Notes: generated from the sequence alone by a model not told the origin. 44,065 bases of DNA from Deltaproteobacteria bacterium RIFOXYD12_FULL_56_24 (GCA_001799285.1 MGTD01000049.1:1-44065); one strand, 5' to 3'; shown: positions 8,356 through 18,006, numbered from the stretch's first letter. Made by a program: numbers and translations.

Positions 8356-9324
8356 ATGAGCGAACCCATCGGGGTAATTCTCCTCAACCTCGGCGGGCCT
8401 GAAACCCTGGCCGACGTTGAACCGTTTCTGGTCAACCTTTTCTCCGACCGCGAGATCATTCGGCTTTCGCCTTTTCCTTTTCTCCAGAAATTTATTGCCC
8501 GAAGAATCGCCGCCAAACGGGCACCGAAAAGCCGGGAGGCCTATGGCCTGATCGGCGGCGGTTCGCCCCTGGCCCGGATCACCGGGGAGCAGGGGAGGGC
8601 GCTGGAAGAGGCCCTGTCCGGACAGGGGGATTTTCGGGTGAGCATGGCCATGCGTTACTGGCAGCCAGGGGCGGAGGCCGCCTTGGCGGAATTAGCCAGG
8701 ACCGGGATTAGCCGGATTGTGGCCCTGACCCTTTATCCCCATTATTCTCGGGCCACCACCGGCTCATCTTTGGATGAGCTGCGCAAGGCGGTGGCCGCCT
8801 CGGGGCATGCCTTTGAGCTTGTCGAAATCAGGGAATGGTCGGACCAGCCGGGGTATGTCGCTTGTCTGGCGCAGTCCATTCAGGATGGGCTGGCTGGCTT
8901 TGGCGGCGAACCGGCGGAGCTGGTCTACAGTGCGCACAGTCTGCCGGTTTCTTTCATCCGGGAGGGCGATCCATATCTGGATCAGATTCGGCTGACCATC
9001 GGTGCCGTGGAAAAGATCACCGGCCTGAAAGGGCGGTTGTGCTTCCAGAGTCGCAGCGGTCCGGTGGAGTGGCTTTCTCCCTCCACCCCGGAGATGCTGG
9101 GACAATTGGCCGGGGAAGGGGTGAAAAACGTCCTTGTGATGCCCATCAGCTTTGTCTCCGATCATGTGGAGACCTTATATGAGATCGACATCCAGTACCG
9201 CGAGCTGGCTGGGTCGCTTGGGCTACGCCTTGAGCGCACCGCCTCCCTGAACACCAGCCCCGCATTCATCGGGGGATTGAGTGACCTTGTCTCCGCCGCT
9301 TGCCGGCAAAGAGGCTGGTTGTAA
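8356..9324 (+). CDS. hemH: Ferrochelatase
   Basis: The 322-residue enzyme inserts Fe2+ into a porphyrin; protoporphyrin IX and coproporphyrin III are both possible substrates for this family. The start MSEPIGVILLNLGGPE is chosen because it matches the family N-terminus. The frame is open further upstream, but that stretch is translated dispersed repeat. Conserved segments are HYSRATTGSS, VYSAHSLPVSF with the metal-binding His, and the C-terminal SFVSDHVETLYEID with the catalytic Glu. No strong ribosome site is visible, only GGGG just before ATG, because a palindromic element ends 5 bp upstream. Convergent with rodA. Confidence 0.93.
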   Translation: MSEPIGVILLNLGGPETLADVEPFLVNLFSDREIIRLSPFPFLQKFIARRIAAKRAPKSREAYGLIGGGSPLARITGEQGRALEEALSGQGDFRVSMAMRYWQPGAEAALAELARTGISRIVALTLYPHYSRATTGSSLDELRKAVAASGHAFELVEIREWSDQPGYVACLAQSIQDGLAGFGGEPAELVYSAHSLPVSFIREGDPYLDQIRLTIGAVEKITGLKGRLCFQSRSGPVEWLSPSTPEMLGQLAGEGVKNVLVMPISFVSDHVETLYEIDIQYRELAGSLGLRLERTASLNTSPAFIGGLSDLVSAACRQRGWL

Positions 9325-9406
9325 TCGTCTCACTCCGCCCGCAGCTTGAATTTCCGCGGCGAAGTTTCAAACTGACAGCTGATAGCTTATATCTGGCAGC
9401 TGCTTC

Positions 9407-10519
9407 TCAACTTGTCCCCATGTAGCGGCGCATCCGGATATTCATCAAGAGGCCAAGGCCTGCCAGGTTGGTGATCAGCGAGGAGCCGCCAAAGCTGATA
9501 AGGGGCATGGGCACTCCCACCACGGGCAACAACCCCATGACCATGGCCAGGTTGATGAATGCCTGCCAGAAGATGAGGGAGACCACGCCAAAGGCAAGCA
9601 GCACCCCAAATTTATCCCTGGCGGAGATGGCGATATTCAGCCCCCAGAGAATCATGAAAAAATAGCAGATCAACAGAATAAAAGAACCGAAGAATCCCCA
9701 TTCCTCCGCCCATACCGAAAAAGCGAAGTCGGTGTGCCGTTCCGGCAGAAAATCGAGCTGGCCCTGGGTTCCTTGCGTGTACCCCTTCCCAAAAATCAAA
9801 CCGCTGCCTACGGCGATTTTTGACTGGATGATGTGATAACCCGTGCCCAGGGGATCGTTTTCCGGATTGAGGAAGGTTTCAACCCGTTGGCGCTGGTAGG
9901 GTTTCAGAAAGAACTTCCAGGCGATGGGGATAGAGGAGAGTCCGCCGCACAGAAGAGTTGCCAGGGTACTTCTGCGGAGTTTGATGAACATGGTCATGGA
10001 AGCAAAAACAAAAACCAGCAAAAGACCGGTGCCGAGGTCGGGTTGTTTGGCGATAAGGAGAAAGGGCAGGCCGGTCAGCAGGGCCGGGATAGCCAGGTCA
10101 AGCAGGCCGAAGCCTTTGCCGGTGTCCTTGCGGTAATAGTAGCTGGCCAGGGTAATGACCAGAATGAGCTTGGCCGGTTCCGAGGGCTGCAGACGAAAAA
10201 AACCGAGATTGATCCAGCGTTGGGCGCCGCCGATGGTTTTGCCGAAGACCAGTGCAAAGAGCAGCAGAAGAATCATTGCGATGTACAACGGGTAATTCAG
10301 GGTAAGCAGCACCCGGTAGTCCACGCTGATGAAGAGCAGGATGATGGCGGCGCCGATGAGATAGTAGGTGAGTTCTTTCAGATAGAGCGGAACTCCCACA
10401 TTGGTGTACAGATGGGTGGAGCTGTAAAGATTGACCATGCCGATGAAGGCGACAACCAGTACGGCCACAATCAGAACCCAGTCGATATTAAGCAGCAGAC
10501 GTCGATCAAAGCGGAGCAT
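9407..10519 (-). CDS. rodA: Rod-shape SEDS peptidoglycan glycosyltransferase RodA
   Basis: The 370-residue polytopic membrane protein belongs to the SEDS family, which polymerises lipid II during side-wall synthesis together with PBP2. About ten hydrophobic segments are visible. The family motifs KTIGGAQRWI (near residue 93), LQPSEPAK (about 110), KQPDLGTGLL (about 158), FLPERHTDFAF and VGVPMPLISFGGSS near the C-terminus are intact. It starts 1 nt after the PBP2 stop, as expected for the mrdA-mrdB pair, and is the last gene of the mre/mrd cluster on the minus strand. Confidence 0.95.
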   Translation of the reverse strand: MLRFDRRLLLNIDWVLIVAVLVVAFIGMVNLYSSTHLYTNVGVPLYLKELTYYLIGAAIILLFISVDYRVLLTLNYPLYIAMILLLLFALVFGKTIGGAQRWINLGFFRLQPSEPAKLILVITLASYYYRKDTGKGFGLLDLAIPALLTGLPFLLIAKQPDLGTGLLLVFVFASMTMFIKLRRSTLATLLCGGLSSIPIAWKFFLKPYQRQRVETFLNPENDPLGTGYHIIQSKIAVGSGLIFGKGYTQGTQGQLDFLPERHTDFAFSVWAEEWGFFGSFILLICYFFMILWGLNIAISARDKFGVLLAFGVVSLIFWQAFINLAMVMGLLPVVGVPMPLISFGGSSLITNLAGLGLLMNIRMRRYMGTS

Positions 10520-10520
10520 C

Positions 10521-12434
10521 TTATTCTTCCTTCTCTTCCGGAACCGCAGCAGGCGGGGTGGCTTCCGGGTCAGGCTTTATCACCCCCTTTAATTCAAAAT
10601 ATTTCTTGAACACGGCCCTGGCTACAGGGCCGGCCGCGGAGCCACCGTGCTGGCCATGTTCCACCAGAACGGTCACGGCAATCTCCGGCTTTTCCGCGGG
10701 GGCGAAGGAGGTAAACCAGGCATGGTCCCGGTATTTATAGGGGATCTCTTTTTCGCTCATGCCGGCGACCTGGGCAAGGCGCACTACCTGGGCGGTGCCG
10801 GTCTTGCCGCCAATGAGAACCTCCGGGATCGCCACCACCTTAGCGGTGCCGGCTGCAGAATTTACCACCCCAACCAGGGCATCCCGGATGCGGGCGAACG
10901 AATTAGCGGACCCGAGAATCTTGCCCTCGCTGACCGGGGCAAAGGTTTTCAGGGTTTTGCCGTCCGGCGCCGTGATGCGGTTCACCATCCGGGGCCGGTA
11001 GAGAGTGCCGCCGTTGACTACGGCGGCGGTCATCCGGCAGAGCTGCAAGGGGGTGGTGGAAACATATCCCTGGCCTATGGCGACAGAGAGGGTTTCCCCG
11101 TCCTGCCATTTTTGTTTGAGGCGTTTCTGTTTCCACGCCTTTGAGGGAATGAGGCCGCCTTTTTCATGTTCCAACTCGATGCCGGTCTTTTTCCCCAGGC
11201 CGAGACTGTTGGCGTATTTGGCAATGTTGTCGACCCCCAGTCTTTGGCCGACGGAATAAAAATAGACATCGCATGATTCGGTCAGGGCCCGCTGGAAATT
11301 CACCGTACCGTGGCCGCCTCTCTTCCAGCAACCGTACCTGCGGTTGCCAAAGTGCAGGCCGCCGCTGCAGAAGAAGGTGGTGTCGGGGGTGATAACCCCT
11401 TCGGAGATGGCTGCTAGGGCGGTAACGATCTTGAAGGTGGAGCCTGGCGGATATTGTCCCTGGATGGTTTTGTTGAGCAAGGGGTTAAGAGGGTCAGTGA
11501 GCAGTCTGTTCCAGACGGAGGTCAAGATGCGGCCGCCGCTGAATTCCTGGAGGGGCAGGTGGGGGGTGCTGGCCATTACCAGCAGATTGCCGGTGTCCAC
11601 CTCCATGGCCACAACGGCGCCGGCCTTGCCGGCCATGGCTTCTTCCGCAGCGCGTTGCAGCTCGATATCAAGGGTCAGGTGCAGGTCATTGCCGGGGTAA
11701 GGCTCCTGCCTTTGGATCTGGCGCTGTTGGAAGCCGTGGACGTCAACCTCCAGAAAGTTGCGGCCCTTTTCGCCCTTCAGGTACTCTTCGAATATTTTTT
11801 CCACCCCCTGTTTGCCAACCTGATCGCCGCTTGCGTATGTGGAGTAGCGGATTTCTTCCAGTTCGGACGGACTTATTTCCCCAAGATAGCCGATTAGATG
11901 GGAGGCAAAATCACCGAAGAGGTAGTCGCGGGAAGGGATGACCTCGATGCTGACCCCGGGAAGCGAGAGCTTTTTGTTCTCTATGGCGGCCATGGTTTCC
12001 CATTCAATATCTTCCTTGAGTCTGGTGAGCATGTAGCGCGGATTCTCGCTGGCTGCGCGAATTCTGTCCAGCAGTACGGAAATGTCTTCGTTGAGGATCC
12101 TGGCGAGGTCCTTGATGACCTCATCTGGGTTGGGCGAGTCTTCCCGGTTCCAGACCACATTAAAATGGGGACGGTTGGTGATAATCGGCTGGCCGTTTCG
12201 GTCCAGAATATTGCCGCGGGGGGCAGCGATTGTCTGGATGCGGATGCGATTGCGCTCCGCAAGTTTTGCATATTCATCGCCACGGTATATCTGCAGATAC
12301 CAGAGCCTGGTCAAGAGCAGGGCAGCGGAAAAAATAATTATGGCCATGGCGATATCAATCCGTTTTTTGAGCATCTTGAGCTCAACCGGATCAATCTTGT
12401 TTATTTTGGCAAGGGGGCGTGGAGGTGGCGGCAT
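10521..12434 (-). CDS. mrdA: Penicillin-binding protein 2
   Basis: The roughly 637-residue class B PBP is the transpeptidase that works with RodA in elongation. One N-terminal membrane segment (AMAIIIFSAALLLTRLWYL) anchors it. A dimerisation/pedestal domain follows (RGNILDRNG), then the transpeptidase domain with the active-site PPGSTFK, the SCD motif in TESCDVYFYSVG and the KTGTAQ motif. The start is uncertain: ATG 12434 (MPPPPRPLAKI) lies just after the mreD stop, but its AAGGA is 16 nt away. ATG 12374 (MLKKRIDIAM) would also keep the anchor. The reading frame extends further upstream into mreD, which I regard as non-coding. Confidence 0.93.
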   Translation of the reverse strand: MPPPPRPLAKINKIDPVELKMLKKRIDIAMAIIIFSAALLLTRLWYLQIYRGDEYAKLAERNRIRIQTIAAPRGNILDRNGQPIITNRPHFNVVWNREDSPNPDEVIKDLARILNEDISVLLDRIRAASENPRYMLTRLKEDIEWETMAAIENKKLSLPGVSIEVIPSRDYLFGDFASHLIGYLGEISPSELEEIRYSTYASGDQVGKQGVEKIFEEYLKGEKGRNFLEVDVHGFQQRQIQRQEPYPGNDLHLTLDIELQRAAEEAMAGKAGAVVAMEVDTGNLLVMASTPHLPLQEFSGGRILTSVWNRLLTDPLNPLLNKTIQGQYPPGSTFKIVTALAAISEGVITPDTTFFCSGGLHFGNRRYGCWKRGGHGTVNFQRALTESCDVYFYSVGQRLGVDNIAKYANSLGLGKKTGIELEHEKGGLIPSKAWKQKRLKQKWQDGETLSVAIGQGYVSTTPLQLCRMTAAVVNGGTLYRPRMVNRITAPDGKTLKTFAPVSEGKILGSANSFARIRDALVGVVNSAAGTAKVVAIPEVLIGGKTGTAQVVRLAQVAGMSEKEIPYKYRDHAWFTSFAPAEKPEIAVTVLVEHGQHGGSAAGPVARAVFKKYFELKGVIKPDPEATPPAAVPEEKEE

Positions 12435-12453
12435 GTTTTTTTGAGGAGGATCC

Positions 12454-12996
12454 TTATTGCTGTATCCGGTAGCGGTTGCCTGTTTTTTGACGGCGGTAAT
12501 GATTATCCGCCTTCGTGCTGTCAAAAATCGTGGCGAGCCAATGGAAAAAATTGAAAAAAGGAATACAGATAACCGAGAGAATCAGAACTTGGAGAATTTC
12601 ATTGCCCCAAGCCCAGTAAAGCCTGCTCTCCGGGGTAAGGATCGAGGTAAAGATAAAAATGCTGCTGGCGGTAAAAAGGTAGCTCAAGGCAACCAGCGGA
12701 ATCTGGTGAATCGACTCTTTGATTGCCAGGTGTTTGGAAATAAACTGGAGCAAGAAGAAGAGTCCCAGGTAAATAACCGGGTGAAGACCGAGGAAAACAC
12801 CGGAGAAAATGTCCATGATCAGGCCAAAGAGCAGGGCCAGCACAGCACCTTTATAGAGATCGAGGTAAGTGCCGAGAAAAACAATAAACAAAAAGGAAAG
12901 GTTAGGGCGGCCAAACCATTCAGGTAAGTAATTTAGCAGGGTGGTCTGCAGAACGAGGAGGAGCGTCCCTGAGAAAAAAAGAATACCTAGGACCAT
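12454..12996 (-). CDS. mreD: Rod-shape-determining protein MreD
   Basis: The 180-residue protein is almost entirely hydrophobic, with five or six predicted membrane segments, a length and position typical of MreD, the inner-membrane partner of MreC and the elongasome. The sequence FGLIMDIFSGVFLGLHPVIYLGLFFLLQF carries the family's DxxxG-like turn. MreD sequences are poorly conserved, so the call rests mainly on hydropathy plus the order mreB-mreC-mreD-mrdA-rodA. Confidence 0.85.
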   Translation of the reverse strand: MVLGILFFSGTLLLVLQTTLLNYLPEWFGRPNLSFLFIVFLGTYLDLYKGAVLALLFGLIMDIFSGVFLGLHPVIYLGLFFLLQFISKHLAIKESIHQIPLVALSYLFTASSIFIFTSILTPESRLYWAWGNEILQVLILSVICIPFFNFFHWLATIFDSTKADNHYRRQKTGNRYRIQQ

Positions 12997-13027
12997 TGGG
13001 CAAAGGTCTTGAGTGAGTTAATCATTA

Positions 13028-13861
13028 TTATTTGGCCAGCGGATCTTTTTTCATGACAATAATCAGATGTTCGAGCTGGGAAAAATCCGCAGCTGGTTCT
13101 ATCTCGATTTCCTGGAACATTCCCCGGCCTGCCTTTTCAACCTTTGCCACCGTGCCGATGGGTATGCCTTTCGGGAAAATGTCTCCGATTCCAGAGGTGA
13201 CAATTCTGTCGCCTTTGGCCACCTCGTTGTTTTTCAGGACATACTCCATATGGAAGCCGGCGCCGCCTCCCTTGACGACCCCGCGCACTCTGGTTTCCTG
13301 GATCAGGCCGTCAAGGGCGCTGTTCGGGTCGGTCGCCAGTAAGATCTTGGCGAAATGGGGGGAGGTGTTGGTGACCTGTCCAACCACGCCTTCGCTGGTC
13401 ACGGCGGGCATGCCGTCCTTGATTCCGTCGCTGCTGCCCCGGTTAATAATGACTGTCTTGAACCACTGAGAAGGGTCCACCCCGATGATTTCGGCTGTCA
13501 GGGTGGGAGCCTGGATGGTTTCTTTCATCTCGAGAAGTTTAGCCAGTCGGACATTAATTGCCACGGCTTCCCGGTATTCGTTGTTGATCGCCTTGTGTTT
13601 CCGCAGCTCTTCACGCAGGCGGACGTTTTCCTCCCGAACATCGATCAGCGCGGTATAGTTTTGCCAGCTATTTTTGACACCCCCGGATATTCTGGTCATG
13701 TAATATTGAGCCGTGCCGATGACTTCAAGCGCTAATTTGTGGGGAGCGTTAAACTCCTTGCTGCCCACCGTGGAGACAATCAGAATAATAAACAGAGCGA
13801 GGAGAAGGCCGAAAAAAAGAAAGATTCTGATCTGCCTGGCGCGTTTGTTTTTTTTCCTCAT
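13028..13861 (-). CDS. mreC: Rod-shape-determining protein MreC
   Basis: The 277-residue protein has a short basic N-terminus (MRKKNKRARQIRI), one membrane anchor (FFGLLLALFIILIVSTVG), a coiled-coil stretch (DVREENVRLREELRKHKAINNEY) and the periplasmic beta-domains with DPSQWFKTVIINRGSSDGI, GVVGQV and GDRIVTSGIGDIFPKGIPIG. It scaffolds MreB to PBP2 and RodA. I start it at 13861 because this gives the classical basic-plus-anchor beginning; a longer frame to 13951 adds a non-family tail. It lies between mreB and mreD on the same strand. Confidence 0.94.
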   Translation of the reverse strand: MRKKNKRARQIRIFLFFGLLLALFIILIVSTVGSKEFNAPHKLALEVIGTAQYYMTRISGGVKNSWQNYTALIDVREENVRLREELRKHKAINNEYREAVAINVRLAKLLEMKETIQAPTLTAEIIGVDPSQWFKTVIINRGSSDGIKDGMPAVTSEGVVGQVTNTSPHFAKILLATDPNSALDGLIQETRVRGVVKGGGAGFHMEYVLKNNEVAKGDRIVTSGIGDIFPKGIPIGTVAKVEKAGRGMFQEIEIEPAADFSQLEHLIIVMKKDPLAK

Positions 13862-13983
13862 CGTCGGCTCTGACTCTGGAAATAGTTGGATGTCGCCATG
13901 GTTTCTCAAAAAAAGCAAAGAGAGGAAAAGAGCGCCTGGTGCTTTACACAATAAAAAAAGGTGATGGTCTGGAATGCTTCAAC

Positions 13984-15042
<1,059 letters not shown>

Positions 15043-15160
15043 TTATGAAAATAACTTTAATTTACAAGTAGTTATGTGGGCTTATGGAAATCTGCTAAAT
15101 TTTAACAGACTCGCCGGTCCTTGGCAAGGAAAATGGGAAAGACTCTTCTGGAGAAAACGC

Positions 15161-15189
15161 TTGACATGGAATGCGGTGGGTGGTATTTG
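15161..15189 (+). promoter_or_regulatory. Sigma-70 promoter for tRNA-Ala
   Basis: A perfect TTGACA (15161-15166) is separated by 17 bp from TATTTG (15184-15189). It lies about 50 bp before tRNA-Ala in a gap with no other plus-strand gene. Confidence 0.65.
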
Positions 15190-15238
15190 AACCAGCGTGT
15201 CTGGCGGGTGGTCGTTGCCAGACTCTTCAAGATAATGT

Positions 15239-15314
<76 letters not shown>

Positions 15315-15370
15315 CTCTTTTCTAAACGCACCTTTGGGGAGGGCTTATCCGGTTTTTCTCAACAGGTCAG

Positions 15371-15423
15371 CCTCTGCCAGCCTTAAGAATTGGCCTTCTT
15401 CGTGTATGGCAGAGGTTTTTTTT
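15371..15423 (+). terminator. Rho-independent terminator after tRNA-Ala
   Basis: CCTCTGCCA (15371-15379) pairs perfectly with TGGCAGAGG (15407-15415), and an inner GCC/GGC extends the fold. Eight T residues follow directly. It lies 57 bp after the tRNA. Confidence 0.85.
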
Positions 15424-15464
15424 CTGTTCTTTATTTTCCGTGATCCTGCCCCCCCCGTGATTAT

Positions 15465-15644
15465 ATGAACCAATCACCCAAGATGTCAGAGCCTGCCCTG
15501 AAGCCTGTTTCCGAGGATGCCATTCTCAAGGTCTCCAAAGAGATCGTGGTGAAATTTATCGAGGTGGGTCGGCTTGCTCCGGGTAATTTTGACGAGATGT
15601 TCCGCGCCATTTATCAGTCGGTGCGGGATACAGTCCGGTCCTGA
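15465..15644 (+). CDS. Small conserved-looking protein of 59 residues before mpl
   Basis: ATG at 15465 opens a 59-codon frame beginning MNQSPKMSEPALKPVS and ending QSVRDTVRS. The middle, KEIVVKFIEVGRLAPGNFDEMF, is amphipathic and predicted helical, with no membrane segment or signal peptide. The stop is 2 nt from the mpl start, implying co-translation. Its codon use is like the neighbours. I do not recognise a named family. A second in-frame ATG 18 nt downstream (MSEPALK) could be the true start, since no strong ribosome site distinguishes the two. Confidence 0.65.
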   Translation: MNQSPKMSEPALKPVSEDAILKVSKEIVVKFIEVGRLAPGNFDEMFRAIYQSVRDTVRS

Positions 15645-15646
15645 TC

Positions 15647-17113
15647 ATGGTTGTTTCCCCGGCGGGCCTTGATCCTGCCCTCAATCGCTTTCCTGAAAAG
15701 ATCAGGCACATCCACCTCATGGGCATCTGTGGCACCGGGGTTGGCGCCCTGGCCGGCATGTTGAAAAGCGCGGGCTTTGCCGTGACCGGCTCGGATCAGC
15801 AGGTTTATCCTCCCATGAGTGATTTCCTGGCGGGGCAGGGGATTGCGGTGCAGTCCGGTTATTCCCCGGACAACCTTGAGCCTCGGCCGGATCTGGTGGT
15901 GGTCGGCAATGTCATCAGGCGGGAAAATCCGGAGGCCCTGGCCCTGGCCGAGCGAGGTATCCCCTATGTTTCCTTTCCTCAAGCCCTGAGCCATTTTTTT
16001 ATCCGCGACAAGATATCCCTGGTGGTCGCCGGAACCCATGGCAAAACCACGACCTCCTCTCTTCTGGCCAGCCTGCTTCGCGAGATCGGGACGGAGCCGA
16101 GTTTCATGATCGGCGGCCTGGTGCAGGCCTTTGGCCGGAACTTCAATGTGGCGGAAGGGAAATATTTTGTCGCCGAAGGCGATGAGTATGACACGGCCTT
16201 TTTCGACAAGGGGCCGAAGTTTCTCCATTACCGGCCGCAGATCGCCATCCTGACCAGCATCGAGTTTGACCACGCCGATATCTATGCCGATCTTACGGCC
16301 ATCAAGGCCTCTTTTGCAAAGCTCGTCGCCGGTATGCCCCCGGACGGGTTTCTGGTGGCCTGTTGGGATGACCCGGTGGTCCGGGAGGTTTGCCAGGGGG
16401 CCGGGTGCACGGTGGTTGGCTACGGGTGTTCTGAAGGCTGCGACTGGCGGGTGACGGATCTGGTGGTCCGTCTCTCCGCGACCTCTTTTCAGGTTAGCAA
16501 AACCGGCGTTCCCTTCGGCCGCTACGAAAATGTCCTGCCCGGTCGGCACAATGCCTTGAATGCCTTGGCCGTGATTGCGGTTCTTGATATCCTGGGTTTT
16601 GCCAGGCAGGACGTGGCCAAGGGCCTGCAAAAGTTTCAGGGGGTCCGGCGGCGGCAGGAGGTCCGGGGCGTGGCCCGCGGGGTGACGGTAATCGACGATT
16701 TCGCCCATCACCCTACTGCGGTCCGGGAAACTCTGGCTGCGTTGGCGGCCGCCTATGCTGGGCACCGGCTGGTGGCGGTTTTTGAGCCCCGCACCAACTC
16801 CAGCCGGCGCAAGGTCTTTCAGGAGGCCTACGCCTCCGCCTTTGCTGCCGCGGCAGAAGTGCTGGTGCGCGAGCCTGCCCCCCTTGCCAATATCCCGGAG
16901 TCCGAACGCTTTTCCTCCCGTCAACTGGTTGATGATCTGGCGAGCCGTGGCCTGGGCGCTAAATATTTTTCGACTACCGAAGAAGTTCTTTACTATCTTG
17001 TTGGCAGCTTACGCGAGGGCGATGTAGTGGCCATCATGTCCAATGGCGGGTTCGATAACATCCATCAGCGGCTTCTCGAGCTGCTGGGTCGAACTGCTGC
17101 CGCACCGATGTGA
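15647..17113 (+). CDS. mpl: Mpl: UDP-MurNAc:tripeptide ligase (murein recycling)
   Basis: The 488-residue Mur ligase attaches the recycled tripeptide L-Ala-D-Glu-mesoDAP to UDP-MurNAc in the cytoplasm. The N-terminal motif IHLMGICGTGVGALAGMLKSAGFAVTGSDQQVYPPMSDFL is of Mpl type rather than MurC type (MurC usually reads GIGG). The ATP loop GTHGKTTTSSLLASLL lies near residue 130, the central domain follows with EFDHADIY, and the C-terminal domain has DDFAHHPTAVRETL and FEPRTNSSRR. The start lies 2 nt after the stop of the small gene. Cell-wall context fits the mre/mrd cluster nearby. Confidence 0.87.
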   Translation: MVVSPAGLDPALNRFPEKIRHIHLMGICGTGVGALAGMLKSAGFAVTGSDQQVYPPMSDFLAGQGIAVQSGYSPDNLEPRPDLVVVGNVIRRENPEALALAERGIPYVSFPQALSHFFIRDKISLVVAGTHGKTTTSSLLASLLREIGTEPSFMIGGLVQAFGRNFNVAEGKYFVAEGDEYDTAFFDKGPKFLHYRPQIAILTSIEFDHADIYADLTAIKASFAKLVAGMPPDGFLVACWDDPVVREVCQGAGCTVVGYGCSEGCDWRVTDLVVRLSATSFQVSKTGVPFGRYENVLPGRHNALNALAVIAVLDILGFARQDVAKGLQKFQGVRRRQEVRGVARGVTVIDDFAHHPTAVRETLAALAAAYAGHRLVAVFEPRTNSSRRKVFQEAYASAFAAAAEVLVREPAPLANIPESERFSSRQLVDDLASRGLGAKYFSTTEEVLYYLVGSLREGDVVAIMSNGGFDNIHQRLLELLGRTAAAPM

Positions 17114-17118
17114 AAAAT

Positions 17119-17259
17119 ACAACCGTTCACCAGGGCCAATAACCCGCAGGTTTAACGGGCTGTAGTCGCCCCAGGTTCGGGCAAGCAGGCAGGCGCAGCG
17201 TACCCGTTGTCCGTAAGCCTGGCTGATCGCCCGAAGATGGGGTGCTCCTGAACGATTAC
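17119..17259 (-). repeat. Palindromic dispersed element, copy E (with insertion)
   Basis: On the minus strand it begins GTAATCGTTCAGGAGCACC and aligns with the copy at 40923 through CATCT, ATC-GCC, GCT, AC-CT and CGCC-GCCT. Its other end (AACCGTTCACCAGG, 17121-17134) is an imperfect inverted repeat of the first. About 30 extra bases sit between core and end compared with the other copies. It starts 5 bp after the mpl stop. The rest of the 482-bp gap before nuoA holds a small hairpin at 17295-17316, the hairpin at 17358-17383, and the promoter region; no gene is visible. Confidence 0.6.
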
Positions 17260-17357
17260 GAAAAATGAAAAAAAGAGCGGGCTAGGTAGTTGTCGCCACG
17301 GTATTTTTACCTTGGCTAACAGTTTGAATTTGCGGAGATTTGCCCGTCTCCTCCCTT

Positions 17358-17390
17358 CCGGACCGGAAGAAATTCCGGGCCGGCCTGCTG
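17358..17390 (+). terminator. Possible terminator hairpin between mpl and nuoA
   Basis: CCGGACCGGAA (17358-17368) pairs with TTCCGGGCCGG (17373-17383) at 10 of 11 positions around a GAAA tetraloop. The T-rich run (CTTTT) is 7 bases away, so termination strength is uncertain. Confidence 0.4.
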
Positions 17391-17458
17391 CTTTTAACTC
17401 ATTGAAAGAATGATTAAAATGCGGTTTTTGCGCCTCTGTTTTTGGGGCGGCTCTTTTT

Positions 17459-17474
17459 CTGAATGCTCATTCAG
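17459..17474. promoter_or_regulatory. Operator-like palindrome upstream of the nuo promoter
   Basis: CTGAATGCTCATTCAG is a perfect 7-bp inverted repeat around CT, ending 7 bp before the -35 hexamer of the nuo promoter. Its TGAATG/CATTCA half sites resemble operators of TetR-type regulators such as FadR. The regulator is not in this window. Confidence 0.4.
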
Positions 17475-17481
17475 TATTTTC

Positions 17482-17510
17482 TTGACATCGATTTTTGATA
17501 GGGCTATTTA
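17482..17510 (+). promoter_or_regulatory. Sigma-70 promoter of the complex I operon
   Basis: A perfect TTGACA (17482-17487) is followed after 17 bp by TATTTA (17505-17510). nuoA starts 85 bp downstream. No other plus-strand promoter this good occurs until the end of the operon. Confidence 0.7.
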
Positions 17511-17595
17511 AGTCGGAAGCTATTTTTCTAATGCGCCTCGTAATTATCCAGCTCAATGCCGGAAATGACTCGAACCACATAAGGAGCATACCGTC

Positions 17596-18006
17596 GTGGA
17601 ACAGCAGGCAATTCTCGATCTTCTCTACGTGGCGGCCTTTTTCCTGGGTGGTCTGGGCTTCGCGGTTGGCCCCTTCATTATCGCCCTTCTCCTGGCCCCC
17701 CGCACCACCAGAAATACCCAGGGCAAAACAAAACAGCTTATTGAATGCGGCATGGAGCCCATCGGCGATGCCTGGATCCGTTTTGGCATTGTTTATTATC
17801 TCTATGCTTTGATGTTCGTGGCCTTTGCCGTGGATATCCTCTTTCTCTTTCCGGTGGCGCTTGTTTATAAATCGCAGGAACTGGTCGGCGGTCTGTACGC
17901 TTTTGTCGAGATCCTGCTCTTTGTCTCAATCCTGTCCTTGATAATCATCTATGCCTGGAAAAAGGGAGTGTTCAAGTGGGAACGCAAAATATACAGCCCG
18001 CGATAG
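17596..18006 (+). CDS. nuoA: Complex I subunit NuoA
   Basis: The 136-residue membrane subunit has three hydrophobic segments and the conserved loop [31 protein letters not shown], with the Cys of the quinone-linked loop. It helps link the quinone site to the proton channels. It begins at GTG 17596 with AAGGAG 9 nt upstream. Its stop lies inside nuoB (31-nt overlap). It is the first gene of the operon. Confidence 0.95.
   Translation: MEQQAILDLLYVAAFFLGGLGFAVGPFIIALLLAPRTTRNTQGKTKQLIECGMEPIGDAWIRFGIVYYLYALMFVAFAVDILFLFPVALVYKSQELVGGLYAFVEILLFVSILSLIIIYAWKKGVFKWERKIYSPR

Noticed and set aside
15647-17113. MurC instead of Mpl
   Set aside because: The N-terminal GICGTGVGALAGML and GSDQQVYPPMSDFL pattern is of Mpl type, and length is 488 residues.
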